Shown here piece by piece: positions 46,415 through 58,685 of a stretch of DNA of 64,000 nucleotides (position 1 is the stretch's first letter; each line of letters begins with the position of its first letter). The notes under the pieces were generated by a model. That model was given only the letters and a program-made list of their open reading frames with translations. It did no database searches and was not told the origin of the DNA. This stretch comes from Novosphingobium sp. AP12 (GTDB lineage Bacteria; Pseudomonadota; Alphaproteobacteria; Sphingomonadales; Sphingomonadaceae): assembly GCF_000281975.1 (NCBI RefSeq), contig NZ_AKKE01000037.1:1-64000 (forward strand), written 5' to 3'. The position numbers and the translations under genes were made by a program.

Positions 46415-47512
46415 CTAGGGGCGCGGCACCGCGAACCGCGCGAAGTTAAGATTGCGCGCGACGAGCTCGAGACCCTTGCGGAAGATCGGGCGCAGGATCG
46501 GCTCGACGAACTCGACGAGGGCCCAGGCGATTGCCACGGTGGCGATCATGCCGAGCGCCACTGCCGGGATCGCGGGAACGCCGGCCGCAAAGGCGGCGGC
46601 CACGATCAGCGCGCCGCAGGTCTTGTGCAGGAGATAGATCGGGAAGGTCACCAGTCCGGCGATCCGCACCCAGGGCTTGAGCTCTGCAGACGGCCGTTTC
46701 GAGGCATAGGCGATCAGGACGACCGCCGCTGCCCAGACCGCGGCGGGCAGGGCGGCCGTGTAGAACACATGCGCGTCCTGCCCATAGGCGAGGGTTTGTT
46801 GGTAGATCTCCAGCAGCGCTCCCGGGATCGCCATACAGAAGATCGGCAGCAGCCCGGCCTGTCCGCGCGAGCGAGCCCACAGTGCTATTCCGAGTGCAAA
46901 ATGGGCACCGTGGCGTAGCAGAAGGAAGGTTGGCAGGAACCCGCCGGGCGATCCGAACGCCAGTGAGAACAGCTGGAAAGCGCCGCAGCCGATCGCCAGG
47001 GCATAGGCGATGGCGATCAATGCGCGCTCGGTGCTCACCCGCGTCGTCAGGCTGGCCCATATGATGGCGTAGAACACGCATTCCGGCACTAGCGTCCAGA
47101 CCACGGAGTTGAGCCAGCCGCCATTGGGCCAGATGGTCATGGAGCGGAACGCAGCCACCAGAGTGGGCGTCAACGGCGCGCCGCCGGCAAGATAGATGAC
47201 GGTCTCCGCAAGCACGACTGTCCACAACAGCGGGAGGATGCGCAGGGCGCGGCCGACGAAGAAGTCGCCCGGCCGCCGTCCCTGGCAGGAGGCGGCGATG
47301 ACGAAGCCGCTGATGACAAAGAATATCTCGACGCCGACAAATCCGAAATAGAGGTAGCCGTTGAGAAACGACATGTCCGGGTAGGGCGGCAGTACCTTCA
47401 ATGGCACCGCCGCGTGCGGCCACGTGATCGCGAGATGGAAAAGCGTCACGCTGAGGGCAGCGAAGCAGCGCACGACATCGATCGCGGGGACGTAAGCTCT
47501 TTTGCTGATCAT
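46415..47512 (-). CDS. Acyltransferase 3 family membrane protein
   Basis: The 365-residue protein has about ten membrane helices and the family features IDVVRCFAALSVTLFHL near the N-terminus (the conserved RxxA...H), FFVISGFVIAAS and FFVGRALRILPLLW. Such enzymes O-acetylate or otherwise acylate polysaccharides, lipids or peptidoglycan from the inner membrane. The substrate is unknown and no polysaccharide cluster is adjacent. It converges with gor, 26 bases apart. Confidence 0.9.
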   Translation of the reverse strand: MISKRAYVPAIDVVRCFAALSVTLFHLAITWPHAAVPLKVLPPYPDMSFLNGYLYFGFVGVEIFFVISGFVIAASCQGRRPGDFFVGRALRILPLLWTVVLAETVIYLAGGAPLTPTLVAAFRSMTIWPNGGWLNSVVWTLVPECVFYAIIWASLTTRVSTERALIAIAYALAIGCGAFQLFSLAFGSPGGFLPTFLLLRHGAHFALGIALWARSRGQAGLLPIFCMAIPGALLEIYQQTLAYGQDAHVFYTAALPAAVWAAAVVLIAYASKRPSAELKPWVRIAGLVTFPIYLLHKTCGALIVAAAFAAGVPAIPAVALGMIATVAIAWALVEFVEPILRPIFRKGLELVARNLNFARFAVPRP

Positions 47513-47844
47513 GCGTGTTCGCCCTCTGGGATGCTCGCGGATCGTGGCTGGCTTAAATTACGTGTTCGCCCGAATACCGAGGATGCATCATTGCTGCGCT
47601 GCCGCAAGGCAAGCGGCAAGAGACGGGCCGGCGGCTGTGCGAGGCCGTCTGCCAGGTATGATGCGAGCCTGGCCGGTCGGGTGCATCGCCGCATATCGCC
47701 TGACGGATATAGGTGAAAGTCACCTGCGATTTGTCTTAACCGGGCGATTAAAACGGTTGACCTCGGCGCCTCCGGATGCCTTTAGCGGTACAGCATTCCA
47801 TGCTGGAACCGCACACTGGAACCACTGGGGACAAGGGAAGCCGG
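47513..47844 (+). promoter_or_regulatory. Upstream region of pccB with palindrome and candidate promoter
   Basis: No gene lies in these 332 bases. A perfect inverted repeat, AGGTGA-AAG-TCACCT, lies at 47711-47725. A promoter-like TTGACC at 47757-47762 is followed after 18 bases by TTTAGC at 47781-47786, about 60 bases before the pccB start. The palindrome is 31 bases before the -35 box, a good place for an activator. The first 150 bases show nothing clear. Confidence 0.45.
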
Positions 47845-49371
<1,527 letters not shown>

Positions 49372-49472
49372 CGGCGGCCGGTCGGTGTCCTTTTTGAGAG
49401 TACCGTGATCGCGGGCGGAGGGCGAAAAGGCCTCCATTCGGAACCAAGAACAAGGGATTGGGAAGTCAGGTC

Positions 49473-50654
49473 ATGGAAGACATCTACATCGTCAGCGGCG
49501 TGCGCACGGCAGTCGGCGACTTCGGCGGTTCGCTCAAGAGCTTCATGCCTTCGGAGCTCGGCGGCCTCGTCGCCACCGAGGCGCTGAAGCGCGCGGGGAT
49601 CGAGCCCGAGGCAGTCGAGCATGTCGTGATCGGCCAGGTCATGCCGACCAGCGCCAAGGACGAGATGCTCAGCCGCGTCATCGGCATCAACGCCGGCGTC
49701 CCGCTTGCCACTCCCGCGCTCACGCTAAACCGTCTCTGTGGTTCGGGCGTGCAGGCGATCGTCTCGGCCGCGCAGATGATGAAGCTGGGCGAGGCCTCGG
49801 TCACCTTGGCCGGCGGCGCGGAATCGATGTCGAACGTCCCCTACCATGACCACGGCGTGCGCTGGGGCCGGAAGATGGGCGCCAACACCCAGGAAGACGC
49901 GCTGACGCTTGGCCTGTCGGACGCGATCGGCGGCTACCACATGGGCATCACCGCCGAGAACGTGGCGGAGCGCCATCAGGTCTCGCGCACCGACATGGAC
50001 ACGCTCGCCGCGACCAGCCACCAGCGTGCCGCCAAAGCCATCGCCGAGGGCCGCTTCAAGGAGCAAATCCTTCCCGTCGAAGTGAAGACCCGCAAGGGCG
50101 TCACCGTCTTCGACACCGACGAGCACGTCCGCGCCGACACCACCGTCGAGACGCTGGGCGCGATGAAGCCTGCCTTCAAGAAGGACGGTTCGGTCACTGC
50201 CGGCAACGCCAGCGGCATCAACGACGGCGCCGCCGCCGTGGTGCTCGCGACCGGCGCCGAGGTCGAGAAGCGCGGCCTCAAGCCGCTCGCGAAGATCGTC
50301 GCCTGGGGCCACGCCGGCGTCGATCCCGCCTACATGGGCGAAGGCCCGATCCACGCCGTGCCGATCGCGCTCAAGCGCGCCGGCCTTGGCCTAGAGCAGA
50401 TCGACGTGATCGAGAGCAACGAGGCTTTCGCCGCGCAGGCCTGCGCCGTCGCCAAGGTGCTCGGCTTCGATCCCGAGAAGGTGAACCCCAACGGCTCGGG
50501 CGTCTCGATCGGCCACCCGGTCGGCGCGACGGGCTGCATGCTCACCATCAAGTGCGCCTATGAACTCAAGCGCACCGGCGGCAAGTACGGCCTCATCACG
50601 ATGTGCATCGGTGGCGGGCAGGGCATCGCCATGGTCATCGAGAACGTGGAGTAA
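49473..50654 (+). CDS. Acetyl-CoA acetyltransferase (thiolase)
   Basis: The enzyme joins or cleaves acetoacetyl-CoA (or 3-ketovaleryl-CoA). The 393-residue thiolase has the acyl-accepting Cys89 in NRLCGSGVQAI, the stretch GGAESMSNVPY, SNEAFAAQACAV and the C-terminal GHPVGATGCM with the catalytic His and Cys. ATG 49473 is the likely start; the frame opens at 49458. Its place between pccB and mce suggests that it releases propionyl-CoA and acetyl-CoA into the pathway, for example from odd-chain or isoleucine breakdown. Confidence 0.93.
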   Translation: MEDIYIVSGVRTAVGDFGGSLKSFMPSELGGLVATEALKRAGIEPEAVEHVVIGQVMPTSAKDEMLSRVIGINAGVPLATPALTLNRLCGSGVQAIVSAAQMMKLGEASVTLAGGAESMSNVPYHDHGVRWGRKMGANTQEDALTLGLSDAIGGYHMGITAENVAERHQVSRTDMDTLAATSHQRAAKAIAEGRFKEQILPVEVKTRKGVTVFDTDEHVRADTTVETLGAMKPAFKKDGSVTAGNASGINDGAAAVVLATGAEVEKRGLKPLAKIVAWGHAGVDPAYMGEGPIHAVPIALKRAGLGLEQIDVIESNEAFAAQACAVAKVLGFDPEKVNPNGSGVSIGHPVGATGCMLTIKCAYELKRTGGKYGLITMCIGGGQGIAMVIENVE

Positions 50655-50660
50655 TCTGAC

Positions 50661-51101
50661 ATGAAGCTCGGTCGCCTCAACCACATCGGCGTCGCCACGC
50701 CCGACCTCGACGCCTCGATCGCGTTCTACAAGGACGTGATGGGCGCCACCGACGTGACCGAGCCCTTCGTGCTCGAAAGCCAGCAGGTGCGCGTCTGCTT
50801 CGTCAATACGCCGGGCGAAAACGGCACCGCCGGTACGCAGATCGAACTGCTCCAGCCGACGGTTGCGGACTCGGCTGTCGGCAAGTGGCTGGAAAAGAAC
50901 CCGCTCGGGGGCCAGCACCACCTATGTTACGAAGTGCCGGACATCGGCGAGGCAAAGGCCTGGTTCGAAAGCCAGGGCAAGCGGGTGCTCGGAGAGCCGC
51001 GCATCGGCGCGCACGGCACCATGATCTTCTTCGTCCACCCCAAGGACATGGGCGGGCAGCTCACCGAGATCATGGAAACGCCCAAGGGCACCCATCACTG
51101 A
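50661..51101 (+). CDS. mce: Methylmalonyl-CoA epimerase
   Basis: This small vicinal-oxygen-chelate enzyme turns (2S)-methylmalonyl-CoA into the (2R) form used by the mutase. The 146-residue protein has LNHIGVATPDLDASIAFYKD with a metal-binding His, GQHHLCYEVPD, and HPKDMGGQLTEIME with a Glu ligand. It starts 6 bases after the thiolase stop. Confidence 0.95.
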   Translation: MKLGRLNHIGVATPDLDASIAFYKDVMGATDVTEPFVLESQQVRVCFVNTPGENGTAGTQIELLQPTVADSAVGKWLEKNPLGGQHHLCYEVPDIGEAKAWFESQGKRVLGEPRIGAHGTMIFFVHPKDMGGQLTEIMETPKGTHH

Positions 51102-51163
51102 TTTGACCCGAAGACCCCGCCCCCGATCGACATGACGGGCGGGGCGATCCGAGGAATGCGAAC

Positions 51164-53314
<2,151 letters not shown>

Positions 53315-53415
53315 GTCGTGGTGCAGGGGGCATTCCGGAACTGGAAAGGGACGGCGCTTGCCCCTATGGCGAGGCTTTGGCGCCACGTGCCGACGGCGTT
53401 GCCTGAGGAATGACG

Positions 53416-54459
53416 ATGATCGATACCACCCCCCGTACCGACTGGACCCGTGAAGAGATCGCGGAACTGTTCGACCTGCCGTTCACCGAACTGGTGTTCC
53501 GCGCGGCCGAGGTGCACCGCGCCAGCCACAAGGCCGACGAGGTCCAGCTTTCCACGCTGCTCTCGATCAAGACCGGCGGCTGCGTGGAGGACTGCGGCTA
53601 CTGCTCGCAGTCGGTTTCGGCCAACAGCGGCGTCAAGGCGACCAAGCTGATGGAAGTGCAGGCCGTCCTCCAGCGCGCCGCGCAGGCCGCCGACCAGGGC
53701 TCGACCCGCTTCTGCATGGGCGCCGCCTGGCGCAACCCCAAGGACCGCGACATGCCCGCCATCATCGAGATGGTGAAGGGCGTGCGCGCGATGGGCATGG
53801 AAACCTGCATGACGCTCGGCATGCTCACCCCTGCGCAGGCGGACATGCTTTCCGATGCCGGGCTCGACTACTACAACCACAACATCGACACTTCGCCCGA
53901 ACGCTACGACCAGGTCATCACCACGCGCACCATGGACGACCGCCTCGACACGCTGTCGAACGTGCGCATGGCGGGGATCAACGTCTGCTCGGGCGGCATC
54001 GTCGGCATGGGCGAGACGCGCGCCGACCGCGTCGGCTTCGTCCACACCCTCGCCACGCTGCCGGAGCATCCGCAGTCGGTGCCGGTCAACGCGCTGGTCC
54101 CGGTCAAGGGCACCGTGCTGGGCGACATGCTGGCCGACACCCCGCTCGCCAAGATCGACGACGTGGAGTTCGTGCGCACCGTGGCGGTCGCGCGGATCAC
54201 CATGCCGGGCTCGATGGTGCGCCTCTCGGCGGGGCGCGAATCGATGTCCGAGATGACGCAGGCCATGTGCTTCATGGCCGGCGCGAACTCGATCTTCACC
54301 GGCGACAAGCTGCTTACCGCGCCGAACGCGGGCGACGACAACGACCTGGCGATGTTCGCGCGCCTGGGCCTCAAGCCCATGGCCATCGAGCTCACGCCGG
54401 GGCAGGTGGAAGCCCAGCGGATGCCCCGTGGCTGCGCGAAGCTGGAGGCTGCCGAGTGA
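53416..54459 (+). CDS. bioB: Biotin synthase
   Basis: BioB inserts sulfur into dethiobiotin with radical SAM chemistry. From ATG 53416 the 347-residue protein has the cluster cysteines Cys56, Cys60 and Cys63 in [13 protein letters not shown], then [22 protein letters not shown] and the C-terminal [16 protein letters not shown] lies six bases before ATG 53416 but abuts ATG 53410, so the second ATG is preferred. It is separated from other biotin genes here and sits between the mutase and the biotin-containing carboxylase subunit. Confidence 0.96.
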   Translation: MIDTTPRTDWTREEIAELFDLPFTELVFRAAEVHRASHKADEVQLSTLLSIKTGGCVEDCGYCSQSVSANSGVKATKLMEVQAVLQRAAQAADQGSTRFCMGAAWRNPKDRDMPAIIEMVKGVRAMGMETCMTLGMLTPAQADMLSDAGLDYYNHNIDTSPERYDQVITTRTMDDRLDTLSNVRMAGINVCSGGIVGMGETRADRVGFVHTLATLPEHPQSVPVNALVPVKGTVLGDMLADTPLAKIDDVEFVRTVAVARITMPGSMVRLSAGRESMSEMTQAMCFMAGANSIFTGDKLLTAPNAGDDNDLAMFARLGLKPMAIELTPGQVEAQRMPRGCAKLEAAE

Positions 54460-55325
54460 TCAACCGGGTGGGATTAATGCTGTTGGCGTTGTCCTGCCCG
54501 CTTTTCGCGCCGGGCGCTGCGGTGGCTGCACCTTCCGCCGCATCGTCCGCCGTTTCCCCGATCACGATCGGCGAAACCCGCCTCGTACCTTTCGCCGATG
54601 GCGACGTGCGGCAGGTCAACGTCTATCTTCCCGACGGCTACTCCGAGGGTAGCCCGCGCTATCCCGTCCTCTATCTCATCGACGGGGGGCTTTCGCAGGA
54701 CTTCCTCCACGTCGCCGGAACCAGCGCTCTCAATGCCATCTGGGGTCGCTCGCTGCCGGTCATCGTCGTCGGGATCGAGAGCAAGGACCGGCGGGCCGAA
54801 CTGATCGGCAGCCCGGGCACCGCCGCGCAGCACAAGCAGTATCCCACCGCCGGGCAGTCGGCCGCTTTCCGCTCTTTCCTGCGCGACAAGGTCAAGCCGC
54901 TCGTCGAGGCCAACTACCGCACCAACGGCGATGACGGCGTGATCGGCGAGTCGCTGGCCGGCCTGTTCATCACCGAAACGTGGCTGCGTGAGCCCGACCT
55001 GTTTCATCGCTACGCCGCCGTCGACGCGAGCGTGTGGTGGGACGACGGGGCGCTGTCCAAGGCCGCTGCAGGGCTTGTCTCCGCCAATCGGCCGAGCGTC
55101 CCCCTGTACCTGACGTACTCCAACGAAGGCCCCGAAACCGCCGAGGCCGCGCAGCGCGTCGCTGACGCCGGCGGTCCGCTCGTCTGCCTCGTCCCGCGCG
55201 AGGACCTGACGCACGCGACGGCCTATCACGTCCTTTCGCCGCAGGCGCTGCAGTTCCTGTTCCCGACCGACAACAAGCATGACCCCGAATGGGGCTTCGA
55301 GGTGCCATGTTCAAAAAAATCCTGA
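54456..55325 (+). CDS. Exported alpha/beta hydrolase, esterase-like
   Basis: The 289-residue protein starts at GTG 54456, overlapping the bioB stop as GTGA, with GGAGG eight bases before it. It has a cleavable signal peptide ([19 protein letters not shown]) and is therefore probably periplasmic. The fold is of the Fes/IroE and D-type esterase group: [30 protein letters not shown], nucleophile Ser in [12 protein letters not shown], and a His in [11 protein letters not shown]. The substrate is unknown. Its 3' end overlaps the pccA start by 19 bases. Confidence 0.85.
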   Translation: MINRVGLMLLALSCPLFAPGAAVAAPSAASSAVSPITIGETRLVPFADGDVRQVNVYLPDGYSEGSPRYPVLYLIDGGLSQDFLHVAGTSALNAIWGRSLPVIVVGIESKDRRAELIGSPGTAAQHKQYPTAGQSAAFRSFLRDKVKPLVEANYRTNGDDGVIGESLAGLFITETWLREPDLFHRYAAVDASVWWDDGALSKAAAGLVSANRPSVPLYLTYSNEGPETAEAAQRVADAGGPLVCLVPREDLTHATAYHVLSPQALQFLFPTDNKHDPEWGFEVPCSKKS

Positions 55326-57328
55326 TCGCAAACCGGGGCGAGATCGCCTGCCGTGTCATCAAGACCGCGCGCCGCATGGGCATCCAGACGGTGGCCGTCT
55401 ATTCGGACGCCGACGCCCGCGCGCCCTTCGTGCAGATGGCCGATGAGGCGGTCCACATCGGCCCGGCGCCGGCCGCGCAGTCGTACCTGATCGCCGACAA
55501 GATCATCGCCGCCTGCAAGCAGACCGGCGCCGAAGCGGTCCACCCGGGCTACGGCTTCCTGTCGGAGCGCACCTCCTTCGCAGAGGCGCTCGCCGCCGAG
55601 GGCATCGAATTCATCGGCCCTCCCGTCAATGCGATCGCGGCGATGGGTGACAAGATCGAGTCCAAGAAGCTCGCCAAGGCGGCCGGCGTCAACGTCGTCC
55701 CCGGCTTCGTCGGCGAGATCGAGGATACCGAGCATGCCGTGCGCATCTCGGCCGAGATCGGCTACCCGGTGATGATGAAGGCGTCTGCCGGCGGTGGCGG
55801 CAAGGGCATGCGCCTCGCCTACGACGAGAAGGACGTGCGCGAGGGCTTCGAGGCCACCAAGCGCGAGGGTCTTAACTCCTTCGGCGACGACCGCGTCTTC
55901 ATCGAGAAGTTCATCCTCAACCCGCGCCACATCGAGATCCAGATCCTCGGCGACAAGCACGGCAACATTCTTTACCTGAACGAGCGCGAATGCTCGATCC
56001 AGCGCCGCCACCAGAAGGTGGTCGAGGAAGCGCCGTCGCCCTTCGTCACGGAAAAGATGCGCAAGGCCATGGGCGAGCAGTGCGTCGCCCTGTCGCGCGC
56101 GGTCGGCTACTATTCGGCCGGCACCGTGGAACTGATCGTCTCGGGCGCCGACCCGACGGGCGAGAGCTTCTACTTCCTCGAGATGAACACCCGTCTTCAG
56201 GTGGAGCATCCCGTCACCGAGGCGATCACCGGGATCGATCTCGTCGAGCAGATGATCCGCGTCGCCGCCGGCGAGAAGCTCGAAATTACCCAGGACGACG
56301 TCAAGATCGAGGGCTGGGCCATCGAGAACCGCGTCTACGCCGAAGATCCCTATCGCGGCTTCCTGCCCTCCACCGGGCGCCTGTCGCGCTACAACCCGCC
56401 GGTAGAAGGCTGGACCGAGGACGAGGAAGGCAATGGCCGCCGCGGTATCGACGGCGTGCGCGTGGATGACGGCGTCTACGAAGGCGGCGAAGTCTCGATG
56501 TTCTACGATCCGATGATCGCCAAGCTCATCACCTGGGGCGAGACGCGCGACGAGGCCGCCGACAAGCAGGTCGCCGCGCTCGACGCCTTCGAGATCGAGG
56601 GCTTGGGCCACAACATCGATTTCGTCTCGGCCATCATGCAGCACCCGCGCTTCCGCTCGGGCGAACTGACCACCGGCTTCATCGCGGAGGAATACCCCGA
56701 AGGCTTCCACGGCGCCCCGGCGTCGGACGACCTCAAGGTCAAGCTCGCCGCCGTCGCCGCCTTCGTCGCCACCGCGCGCGCCGACCGCTCGCGCCGGGTC
56801 GAGGGCCAGCTGGGCGGACCGCTCGACCCTCCGGGCGAATGGACCGTCACCATCGACGGCGCCGCCTACGAGGTGGAACTCGACGAGGACCTGCTGACCG
56901 TGAACGGCGAGGAGGTCGAGCTTGAACTCGAATACACGCCGGGCGACCGCTTCGTGGAGGCCGAGGTCGACGGCGAGGAACTGATCCTCAAGCTGGAAGT
57001 GACCCGCACCGGCTTCAAGATGACCACGCGCGGCGCGATCCACAAGGTCGCCTGCCTGCCCACCCGCATCGCCGGGCTGACGCAGCACATGATCGAAAAG
57101 GTCGCGCCCGATCTGTCGCGCTTCCTGATCTGCCCGATGCCGGGCCTGCTCGTCTCGCTCAATGTCGGAGAGGGCGACAAGGTCGAGGCCGGTCAGCCGC
57201 TCGCGGTGGTGGAAGCCATGAAGATGGAGAACATCCTGCGCGCCGAGAAGTCGGGCACGGTCAAGACCGTCAACGCCAAGGCGGGCGAGAGCCTGCGCGT
57301 CGACGCGATCATCCTCGAAATGGAGTGA
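55307..57328 (+). CDS. pccA: Propionyl-CoA carboxylase alpha (biotin) subunit
   Basis: The subunit carboxylates its own biotin with ATP and bicarbonate. From ATG 55307 the 673-residue protein has the biotin carboxylase domain ([17 protein letters not shown]-binding ASAGGGGKGMR, EMNTRLQVEHPVTE). A BT-type linker follows, then the C-terminal biotinyl domain with biotin-accepting Lys639 in VVEAMKMENIL. The linker and the pairing with pccB, epimerase and mutase point to propionyl-CoA. It begins inside the end of the upstream esterase gene. Confidence 0.95.
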   Translation: MFKKILIANRGEIACRVIKTARRMGIQTVAVYSDADARAPFVQMADEAVHIGPAPAAQSYLIADKIIAACKQTGAEAVHPGYGFLSERTSFAEALAAEGIEFIGPPVNAIAAMGDKIESKKLAKAAGVNVVPGFVGEIEDTEHAVRISAEIGYPVMMKASAGGGGKGMRLAYDEKDVREGFEATKREGLNSFGDDRVFIEKFILNPRHIEIQILGDKHGNILYLNERECSIQRRHQKVVEEAPSPFVTEKMRKAMGEQCVALSRAVGYYSAGTVELIVSGADPTGESFYFLEMNTRLQVEHPVTEAITGIDLVEQMIRVAAGEKLEITQDDVKIEGWAIENRVYAEDPYRGFLPSTGRLSRYNPPVEGWTEDEEGNGRRGIDGVRVDDGVYEGGEVSMFYDPMIAKLITWGETRDEAADKQVAALDAFEIEGLGHNIDFVSAIMQHPRFRSGELTTGFIAEEYPEGFHGAPASDDLKVKLAAVAAFVATARADRSRRVEGQLGGPLDPPGEWTVTIDGAAYEVELDEDLLTVNGEEVELELEYTPGDRFVEAEVDGEELILKLEVTRTGFKMTTRGAIHKVACLPTRIAGLTQHMIEKVAPDLSRFLICPMPGLLVSLNVGEGDKVEAGQPLAVVEAMKMENILRAEKSGTVKTVNAKAGESLRVDAIILEME

Positions 57329-57329
57329 C

Positions 57330-57701
57330 ATGCACCTCGACCACGACCCGGCCGCGCCCCCCGGCGAGACGATTGCCTTCGACGACTTCCTGAAGGTCGA
57401 CATCCGCGTCGGCACCGTGGTCGCGGCCGAAGTCTACGAGGGGGCGCGGAAGCCCAGCTACCGCCTGCGGATCGACTTCGGTCCGGGCATCGGCGAGAAG
57501 AAGAGCGTCGGCCAGGTGGCCGCGCTCTACTCGCCCGAGGAACTGGTCGGGCGGCAGGTGGCGGCGGTGGTGAACTTCCCCGTGCGCCAGATCGGCAAGG
57601 CGCTCTCCGAAGTGCTTACCATCGGCTTCGCGGACGGGGAGGGCCGGGTCGTGCTGTTCTCGCCTGACACGCCCGTGCCCAACGGATCGCGGTTGTTCTG
57701 A
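57330..57701 (+). CDS. tRNA-binding domain protein, CsaA-like
   Basis: The 123-residue protein is a stand-alone tRNA-binding OB-fold domain of the CsaA type. Visible stretches are FDDFLKVDIRVGTVVAAEV, YRLRIDFGPGIGEKKSVGQ and the ending TPVPNGSRLF. CsaA proteins bind unfolded proteins or tRNA as a small chaperone; the cellular role in this group is unsettled. It starts one base after the pccA stop, so it belongs to the same unit. Confidence 0.88.
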   Translation: MHLDHDPAAPPGETIAFDDFLKVDIRVGTVVAAEVYEGARKPSYRLRIDFGPGIGEKKSVGQVAALYSPEELVGRQVAAVVNFPVRQIGKALSEVLTIGFADGEGRVVLFSPDTPVPNGSRLF

Positions 57702-58480
57702 TGGTGGGCCTTCCCGACATGCTGGTCGGCGCGGAGCCGCTAGAAGATGGCTTCGCGCTCGATATTACCGAGGACTGGCTGCAGGGGCGCACGGCCTATG
57801 GCGGCCTGACCTCCGCCATCGCGCTCGCCGCCGCCCAGCGGATCGACGGGGAACTGCCCCCGCTGCGCTCGGGTCAACTGGCAATGATCGCGCCGTTGGC
57901 GGGCCGGATCGAGGCGCGGGCCAGGGTCCTGCGCCGGGGCCGCAATGCAACCTGGGCTGCGGCGGAACTGACCGGCGAGAAGGGCGTGGGCTTCACCGCC
58001 AGCTTCGTCTTCATGCGCCGGACCGAGAGCGTGCTGGCAATCGACAACTATCCGCCGCCCGCCGCCGCGATCCCCGTGGAGGAAGCCGCTCCCGTGCCGA
58101 TGGCCCAGGCGCCCGCGTTCCTGCGCAGCCATTTCGAATGCCGCTTCGCCCTGCCCAAGGCGGAACTGGGCGAGGCGGACTTGTGCTGGTGGGTGCGCCT
58201 GCGCGAGCGCGCCGGGCTTCATCCGGAGGTGGAGAGCCTGCTTTGCGGCGATGCGCTGCCGACTGCGGTATGGCCGCTGCTCTCGTTCAGCGTGCCGATT
58301 TCCTCGATGCACTGGCACGTCAACATGCTCGGCGCCGCGCCTGCGGCTGATGGCTGGTGGCTGATCCGCTCGACCAGCGAGTTCGCGCGCTCCGGCGGGG
58401 CAAGCGAACATATCACGCAGTGGAACGGCGAGGGCGCTCCCGCCATCGCCGGCATGCAGTCGGTGGCCGTTTTCGGCTGA
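57701..58480 (+). CDS. Acyl-CoA thioesterase family protein (hotdog fold)
   Basis: The 259-residue protein has the double-hotdog layout of TesB-like thioesterases: FALDITEDWLQGRTAYGGLTSA in the first half and WWLIRSTSEFARSGGASEH in the second. Such enzymes cleave acyl-CoA to free acid and CoA. The start overlaps the csaA stop by one base (TGATG). In this operon it may relieve CoA trapping by propionyl- or methylmalonyl-CoA; that is inference. Confidence 0.8.
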   Translation: MVGLPDMLVGAEPLEDGFALDITEDWLQGRTAYGGLTSAIALAAAQRIDGELPPLRSGQLAMIAPLAGRIEARARVLRRGRNATWAAAELTGEKGVGFTASFVFMRRTESVLAIDNYPPPAAAIPVEEAAPVPMAQAPAFLRSHFECRFALPKAELGEADLCWWVRLRERAGLHPEVESLLCGDALPTAVWPLLSFSVPISSMHWHVNMLGAAPAADGWWLIRSTSEFARSGGASEHITQWNGEGAPAIAGMQSVAVFG

Positions 58481-58487
58481 GCCGGCT

Positions 58488-58664
58488 TCAGTCGCTGCGC
58501 GTGGCCTCGAAAAGAGCGTAGGCACCGCCGATGAAGACCATGAGCGCGACGGCGAAACCGATCCCCGCGCCCCACTCGGCGCCTTGAGCGCCCCACAGGC
58601 AACCACCGGCCGCGAGCCCCAGCAGCGGCAGGACTATCAGCAGCAGGCATCCGATCACGGGCAT
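58488..58664 (-). CDS. Small two-helix membrane protein, function unknown
   Basis: A 58-residue product from ATG 58664 is made of two hydrophobic segments, residues 3-25 (VIGCLLLIVLPLLGLAAGG) and 33-52, with a short soluble tail ending FEATRSD. The stop comes 8 bases before the convergent thioesterase stop. It lies 21 bases after the stop of the peptide transporter gene on the same strand and may be translated from the same message. Function is unknown. Confidence 0.65.
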   Translation of the reverse strand: MPVIGCLLLIVLPLLGLAAGGCLWGAQGAEWGAGIGFAVALMVFIGGAYALFEATRSD

Positions 58665-58685
58665 GGCGGAGGCTATCGCCTGCGC

